Source: UBA6522 sp963664945
Lineage (GTDB): Bacteria > Pseudomonadota > Gammaproteobacteria > Steroidobacterales > Rariloculaceae
NCBI GenBank assembly: GCA_963664945.1
Contig: OY761822.1
Location: 2,542,001 to 2,606,000, forward strand
Length of the DNA stretch: 64,000 nt
Direction: 5' to 3'
Shown here piece after piece: positions 59,829-64,000 of this stretch. A program made the translations under genes and the position numbers. Each line of letters begins with the position of its first letter. Position 1 is the stretch's first letter. The notes beneath the pieces are model-generated. The model was not told the origin of the DNA. It saw only the letters and a program-made list of their open reading frames with translations, and searched no databases.

Positions 59829-59902
59829 CGTTGCGTGTACGCTGGTTCGTTCGGTTTGACCAGCCGTAGGCGGACAATGGCGTCGTAGGCGGACAATGAC
59901 GT

Positions 59903-60838
59903 ATGGGGAAGAGCCCGAATATGAGAAGGAATACCAGGACGCTGTGGGCGTCGGCGACGGCACTGATGATCACACCGCTGATCGGAAACGCTCAGTGGGA
60001 TATGGGGCCGGACTGGCCTTCCGTTAAGCAGGAAATGATCGAGCTTGGTCTGCGACATGACTCCGCATGGGACCTTTACCGATACTTCGAGCAAAATGCC
60101 GACGACAAGACGCTGGACCCCGACGAGGTTCCGGACTGGAGCGGTTTATGGGACCACGTGACAAGTGGGTACGACAACGACAGAGTTGGAAACAACATTA
60201 ACGCAAAGCTCAAGGGCGAATACCTGCAGATGATGCAGGAACAGATCGACAATGCGGAGCAGGGGAGAATCTGGGACCCCCATTCCGGTTGCGGTCAGGC
60301 CCGCGGCTATCCCGGCATGCTGAAGAATGGACGTCCGCACGAGTTTGCCGTGACGCCCCATCAGACGTGGCACCTGGGCCAGGCGAGAAACGAGGTCCGA
60401 AGAATCTACACCGACGGTCGAGGGCACGTCCCCGAGGATTGGGCCTACGATACGGAACACGGCGACTCCATCGGGTTCTGGGATGGCGACAAGCTGGTGA
60501 CGCATACGATGTACACGAACGGCGGTTGGATCGGCCGCGTAATGCCCTACCTGAGCAATCAACTTCAGGGAGCGGAGGTCTGGCAGTTGGTCGATGATGA
60601 AACCCTCCAGGCCGATGTGTGGATCTATGATCCCGAGGCGCTCGAGGAACCCTGGTACACGCGGCAGGTCTACAAGCGCATGCACCAGGAGCCGGGTCAG
60701 CCGCTTCGCCTGGAGTACTGGTGGAACTGCCACAGCCAGAACAATGTCGTCATTCCCACCGAAGATGGCGGCACGACATTTCTGGACCTGGACTTCACGG
60801 ACGTGGACGATGGTCCGGCACAGGAAGATACTCGGTGA
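59903..60838 (+). CDS. Secreted protein of unknown function with DWSGLW motif
   Basis: A 311-residue exported protein; ATG 59903, or ATG 59921 which gives a tidier signal peptide (RRNTRTLWASATALMITPLIGNAQ). Notable features: VPDWSGLWDHV, HSGCGQARGYPGMLKNGRPHEF, RIYTDGRGHVPEDW, and GDSIGFWDGDKLVTHTM. These resemble a family of secreted proteins that often accompany DUF6152 genes and TonB receptors, with no assigned activity. It follows the STN receptor by about 75 bp and may share its transcript. Confidence 0.65.
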   Translation: MGKSPNMRRNTRTLWASATALMITPLIGNAQWDMGPDWPSVKQEMIELGLRHDSAWDLYRYFEQNADDKTLDPDEVPDWSGLWDHVTSGYDNDRVGNNINAKLKGEYLQMMQEQIDNAEQGRIWDPHSGCGQARGYPGMLKNGRPHEFAVTPHQTWHLGQARNEVRRIYTDGRGHVPEDWAYDTEHGDSIGFWDGDKLVTHTMYTNGGWIGRVMPYLSNQLQGAEVWQLVDDETLQADVWIYDPEALEEPWYTRQVYKRMHQEPGQPLRLEYWWNCHSQNNVVIPTEDGGTTFLDLDFTDVDDGPAQEDTR

Positions 60839-61001
60839 ACAACGCGGACTGGGATCGGCCGGCGCTCACGACGAACGGTGGATGTGTCCGAGGTTGAAAA
60901 CCCCGTAATTCCAGATGCCCACCCCGCGCATGACCTGCCCGAGGGCAGCGCCCTCGGGCAATGTCAGGATTTCGGCCAAGCGGGAGTCAGTTAATCAGTG
61001 A

Positions 61002-61379
61002 CTACAGACGTTCCGGATAGAGATCGAAATTCTTGCCGTCCATGGTTACGCGAACGCTTTTGAGTTCGTATCGACTCGGGTTGCTGCTACGATTTCCGCG
61101 GACAGTCACTTCGGCGCCAACCGGGAAGACGTCGTCGACCAGTCCGGCTCGCCGAGCCCTCGATCCCGATGCTAACGTGATATCCCAAATCTGTCCGTTT
61201 TCGTCTTCGATCTGCATCGACCCGTGCGGTTGGCCGATCTGCGCGGCGATATGGACCGTGCCGCTGATGTCCATCTGATCGCGCTCCTGCCCGCCCCAGC
61301 CGTGATGGGCCGCAACCTGTGCCGAAATGCCGGCGAAAAGAAGGCTGCCGGCTCCCAAGACTGCGATTTTTCTGTGCAT
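61002..61379 (-). CDS. Secreted DUF6152-family protein
   Basis: A 125-residue protein from ATG 61377-61379 with signal peptide MHRKIAVLGAGSLLFAGISAQVA and AHHGWGG directly after the predicted cleavage site. NGQIWDITLASGSRARRAGL aligns with the central block of the other DUF6152 gene at 54261 (QTWDLVLATPNRNRRLG). Two homologues bracket the FecI/FecR/receptor group. Function unknown. Confidence 0.77.
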   Translation of the reverse strand: MHRKIAVLGAGSLLFAGISAQVAAHHGWGGQERDQMDISGTVHIAAQIGQPHGSMQIEDENGQIWDITLASGSRARRAGLVDDVFPVGAEVTVRGNRSSNPSRYELKSVRVTMDGKNFDLYPERL

Positions 61380-61814
61380 AGCTGACTCCTGATCTGTTTG
61401 AAGGTCATTCGGCGAATCGCATTTCAGAATTGAGCGTTTCGCGAAAGTCAATACTTATTCTACATTAATTGTCACAAAGAGCTTTCGTAAATCAATGCCC
61501 CGTCTGCGTCGAAGTGCTCTGGCGAGTAGCGATCCGCTTGTGGCGCTTTGGTTGAGTGTCTCACCCGGGGCTCTTGCCGCGGGCTGCCAGACGCGATTCA
61601 GCCCTACCGTTGCGATCGTGGCAGACTAACAGTAGATGCACCACTTCGGGCCTGCTGCAATCGACATGGGGAATGCGAAATGCAAAGTAGAAATGGACCC
61701 CACTCCTTCCAATTCGTTCGACTGGGGCCGCTAATGGTGAACCCGGACGCGGACCGGGATGCAGGCGGCCAAGGACGATCTGGCAGCCTGGCTTCCCGTC
61801 GAGAACGCTCCCGA
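61380..61814. other. Divergent intergenic region before the sulfatase
   Basis: About 435 bp between a DUF6152 gene (minus) and the sulfatase ATG. An in-frame extension upstream of the sulfatase start is open but encodes no signal peptide or homology. A short AT-rich patch (61455-61470) may hold promoter elements; nothing else is recognised. Confidence 0.4.
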
Positions 61815-63188
61815 ATGACGACTTTGAAGAGAGCGTCGCAAATCGCGGTATGGGTCGGCTTGGGCATCGCGTCGGCAGCCCACGCTCAGACCATTGCGGA
61901 CCCCGAAACGCCGAACATCATCGTCTATCTGTCCGACGATATCGGGGTGGAAGCGTTCGGCAGCTATGGGGGAACGTCTTACGAGACCCCAAACATCGAC
62001 CGGCTCGCCGCAGAGGGTATTCGTTTTACCCGGGCCTACTCGATGCCCTTGTGCACGCCCACCCGCGTTGCGCTCCTGACCGGCAAGTACAACTTCCGCA
62101 ATTACGATGACTTCGCGTATCTGCATACGGCCGAGCGCACCATCGCAAACTACCTGCAGGCGGCCGGCTATGCGACGGCGATTGCCGGCAAATGGCAACT
62201 GGGCGGCAGCTTTCAGACGCCCCACCTGTTCGGTTTCGACGAATACCTGTTGTGGCAGCTCGATGCACCCGACTACTGGACGCGGTACAAGAATCCGGTC
62301 GTGACCCGCAACGGTGAGTCGACCCGCAGTCGAGAGGGCGCGTACGGCCCCGATCTGTTCGCGGAGTTCGCCATGGACTTCATGGGGCGACATCGGGATC
62401 AGCCATTCTTTCTGGTTTTCATGGACGCGCTCCCCCACGATCCATGGCAGCCAACCCCCGACAGCCCCGAGTACGACACCTTCGATGAAACCAGTGTCAA
62501 CGATGTCAGGTACTTCGGCGACAATGTCCGCTACCAGGACAAGCTCGTCGGCCGGCTGATTGACGAACTTGACGCGCTGGGTATCCGGGAAAGAACCCTG
62601 GTGTTTTTCACCAGTGACAATGGCACCCACTCGCAGGTGACCTCGATGGCACTTCGTGGGCCAGTGCAAGGCGACAAGGGCGGGTCGCTCGATGCGGCCA
62701 TGCATGTGCCGTTGATTGCGAGCTGGCCGGGGACCGTCGCGCCCGGACAGGTGCGCGATGACCTCGTGGACGTTACCGATTTGTTTGCGACGATCTTCGA
62801 CGCGGGAGGTGTGCGGATCGACAACGTCCGATACGACGGTGTCAGCCTCTATCCCACTCTGACGCAGGCAATGCCGTCCCCCCGTGAGTGGATCTTCGTC
62901 GACTATTACCGGAGCCGATCGCCGGGTCCCGACACGGTACGGGGTGGCTTTGGCACCCCATTCCGCCTCGTGCACGATGGACGGTACAAGCTCTATCCCG
63001 ACGGGCGATTCTTCGATTTCATCGCGGACCCGCGCGAGGAACATCCGCTGTCGGAGGACGGGCTTTCTCCAGATGCCCGCCGCGCCCACGAGGCACTCAC
63101 GGAGGTCATGACGCGGATGGAAGCGGAGGTCGGACTCTGGGACTCGCGCCGAGATGACTCTCCACAGCAATTGGTGCCGCCGCCCTGA
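61815..63188 (+). CDS. Type I (formylglycine) sulfatase, secreted
   Basis: A 457-residue enzyme from ATG 61815, chosen because it begins a signal peptide (MTTLKRASQIAVWVGLGIAS). PNIIVYLSDDIGVEAFGSYGG supplies the first metal-binding acids. The active-site motif C-T-P-T-R in SMPLCTPTRVALLTGKY is the C-x-P-x-R type, whose Cys is matured to formylglycine. FFTSDNGTH is the second metal site. It likely removes sulfate from a polysaccharide or aryl substrate in the periplasm; exact substrate unknown. A separate formylglycine-generating enzyme is needed and is not in the window. Confidence 0.88.
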   Translation: MTTLKRASQIAVWVGLGIASAAHAQTIADPETPNIIVYLSDDIGVEAFGSYGGTSYETPNIDRLAAEGIRFTRAYSMPLCTPTRVALLTGKYNFRNYDDFAYLHTAERTIANYLQAAGYATAIAGKWQLGGSFQTPHLFGFDEYLLWQLDAPDYWTRYKNPVVTRNGESTRSREGAYGPDLFAEFAMDFMGRHRDQPFFLVFMDALPHDPWQPTPDSPEYDTFDETSVNDVRYFGDNVRYQDKLVGRLIDELDALGIRERTLVFFTSDNGTHSQVTSMALRGPVQGDKGGSLDAAMHVPLIASWPGTVAPGQVRDDLVDVTDLFATIFDAGGVRIDNVRYDGVSLYPTLTQAMPSPREWIFVDYYRSRSPGPDTVRGGFGTPFRLVHDGRYKLYPDGRFFDFIADPREEHPLSEDGLSPDARRAHEALTEVMTRMEAEVGLWDSRRDDSPQQLVPPP

Positions 63189-63264
63189 ACGACGGCCAAT
63201 GGGGGCCGCTAGTCCGGCCGCGTATAACGCTGCGCAACCTCCGGATCGCACTCTCCATATTCAA

Positions 63265-63711
63265 TCAGCGTCGCGTCGTTGAGGTCTCTTCAGGCGTCGC
63301 CCAGGGGTCGATCACATCGATCTCCATATCGGCGAAATCGCGAACGTTGCGCGTTGCCACTGCCAAACGGCGGGATTGCGCGATTGCTGCAATCTGCCCG
63401 TCGGCCTGGGAGGTTGGCCGACCGATCCGACGGCGATTCGCGGCAATCCAGGCATAGGCTCGGGCCGCGCTGCTATCGAACGGCAGTATGCGGTCTTCGA
63501 ACACAGAGCGCATCATCCGCTCGATATCCGAAACCAGCTTATCCCGCCGTCGTCCCTCCGGCATGATGGCGGCGCCATAGCGCAACTCCGCTTCGCCGAC
63601 CGCAGAGAAGAACAGATTTTCCACGGCATGCTTTGCGGCCCACGAATCGACTGTACGATCAGGAATGCTGCGCATCAATTCAGACACGACGTTTGTGTCC
63701 AACAGCACCAT
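63265..63711 (-). CDS. PIN-domain ribonuclease toxin (VapC/FitB-type)
   Basis: A 148-residue PIN protein from ATG 63709-63711. The acidic residues are in MVLLDTNVVSELMR (Asp), FSAVGEAELRYG (Glu), PTSQADGQIAAIA and ATRNVRDF (Asp). This SELMR opening and the ADGQIAAIA motif are typical of FitB-like toxins. It begins 10 bp after the antitoxin stop, an operon typical of VapBC/FitAB. It is an endoribonuclease toxin, target unknown. Start choice removes an unlikely 24-residue leader. Confidence 0.85.
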   Translation of the reverse strand: MVLLDTNVVSELMRSIPDRTVDSWAAKHAVENLFFSAVGEAELRYGAAIMPEGRRRDKLVSDIERMMRSVFEDRILPFDSSAARAYAWIAANRRRIGRPTSQADGQIAAIAQSRRLAVATRNVRDFADMEIDVIDPWATPEETSTTRR

Positions 63712-63721
63712 CGCGATTGCC

Positions 63722-63964
63722 TCAATCGAACGTGGGCGGCTCACGGGCCGGTTCGCGTGGCGGCAACTCGAGGTCAACGCCATTCAACGGCCCGAAGTGA
63801 GCTCGCATGAGGCTCGCCAGGTCCCTCGAACGTGGCTTGCGCCCGACGGCCTCGCGCAGAATCCGTCGCGCTTCCTCTTCCATGGAACGCCCTTTTCTTG
63901 CGGCCCGAATCCGCAACTGCGTCTTCACTTCCTCGTCAAGATTACGGATAGTGATGCTCGCCAT
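63722..63964 (-). CDS. Ribbon-helix-helix antitoxin (FitA/VapB-type)
   Basis: An 80-residue antitoxin. MASITIRNLDEEVKTQLRIRAARKGRSMEEEARRIL is an Arc/MetJ-type ribbon-helix-helix DNA-binding domain; the C-terminal Pro-rich tail (PPREPAREPPTFD) would wrap the toxin. It is transcribed first on the minus strand and precedes the toxin, as usual, and likely represses the pair. Confidence 0.85.
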   Translation of the reverse strand: MASITIRNLDEEVKTQLRIRAARKGRSMEEEARRILREAVGRKPRSRDLASLMRAHFGPLNGVDLELPPREPAREPPTFD

Positions 63965-64000
63965 TTACTGTCCTCTTTGTCCCGCACTCAATGTACTCAA

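Noticed and set aside
61731..63251. Long minus-strand open frame opposite the sulfatase
   Set aside because: Shadow of the sulfatase, whose catalytic motifs are unambiguous.

Overview
The window reads as a chromosomal segment of a Gram-negative gammaproteobacterium of fairly high GC, probably free-living and aquatic. The evidence is the lipid A/KDO block msbA-lpxK-kdsB, the divergent rne/rluC pair, the yceD-rpmF-plsX-fabH operon, LexA with a consensus CTGT-N8-ACAG box, an imuA-imuB-dnaE2 mutasome operon, and several outer-membrane TonB-dependent receptors with FecI/FecR signalling. Species cannot be named from the sequence alone. Layout: (1) 1-4.4 kb: an AbiEi/AbiEii-type pair, a collapsed DUF5916-type outer-membrane gene, a small coiled-coil membrane protein and a 121-bp miniature transposable element. 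(2) 4.4-6.5 kb: a TonB-dependent receptor. (3) 6.6-17.2 kb: a tightly overlapping 11-gene minus-strand operon plus a divergent methyltransferase, forming an aryl-polyene/xanthomonadin-like type II polyketide/fatty-acid cluster: ACP, membrane protein, AMP-ligase, dehydratase, LpxL-like acyltransferase, LolA-like protein, MMPL exporter, ketosynthase, chain-length-factor-like protein, second dehydratase, ketoreductase. (4) 17.2-22.5 kb: a mobile patch with a deleted IS1634-type element that keeps perfect terminal repeats, a second transposase stub, a glycosyltransferase-DUF218 fusion that may belong to the same cluster, a membrane-anchored dCTP-deaminase-like protein and an integrase stub. (5) 22.5-40 kb: a secreted alpha/beta hydrolase, then core envelope and lipid genes (msbA, lpxK, kdsB, a MauG/FixH-like pair, LMW phosphatase, rne, rluC, maf-like, yceD, rpmF, plsX, fabH), then an L,D-transpeptidase beside a Lys-terminated Lpp-like lipoprotein. 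(6) 40-46.7 kb: the SOS mutagenesis operon lexA-imuA-imuB-dnaE2, whose two large genes carry in-frame repeat expansions. (7) 46.8-54 kb: an accessory island rich in broken genes (C5-methyltransferase stub, vsr, DnaB stub, WYL regulator stub, AAA+ stub, TetR stub) with two intact proteins of interest: a winged-helix/GHKL/STAS-like fusion preceded by four copies of ATTGTCAAG, and a class II Fic protein. (8) 54-64 kb: a nutrient-uptake/catabolic region with FecI sigma, FecR, an STN-TonB receptor, secreted proteins (two DUF6152), a type I sulfatase and a FitAB/VapBC-type toxin-antitoxin pair at the edge. The most unusual signals are the two miniature elements with 16-bp terminal inverted repeats (one with a perfect 9-bp target duplication), the repeated operator of the HTH-GHKL-STAS gene, the dCTP-deaminase-like membrane protein that seems to lack the catalytic glutamate, and the GT2-DUF218 fusion cut off from the polyketide cluster by an IS remnant. 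No CRISPR array, rRNA or tRNA gene was recognised.
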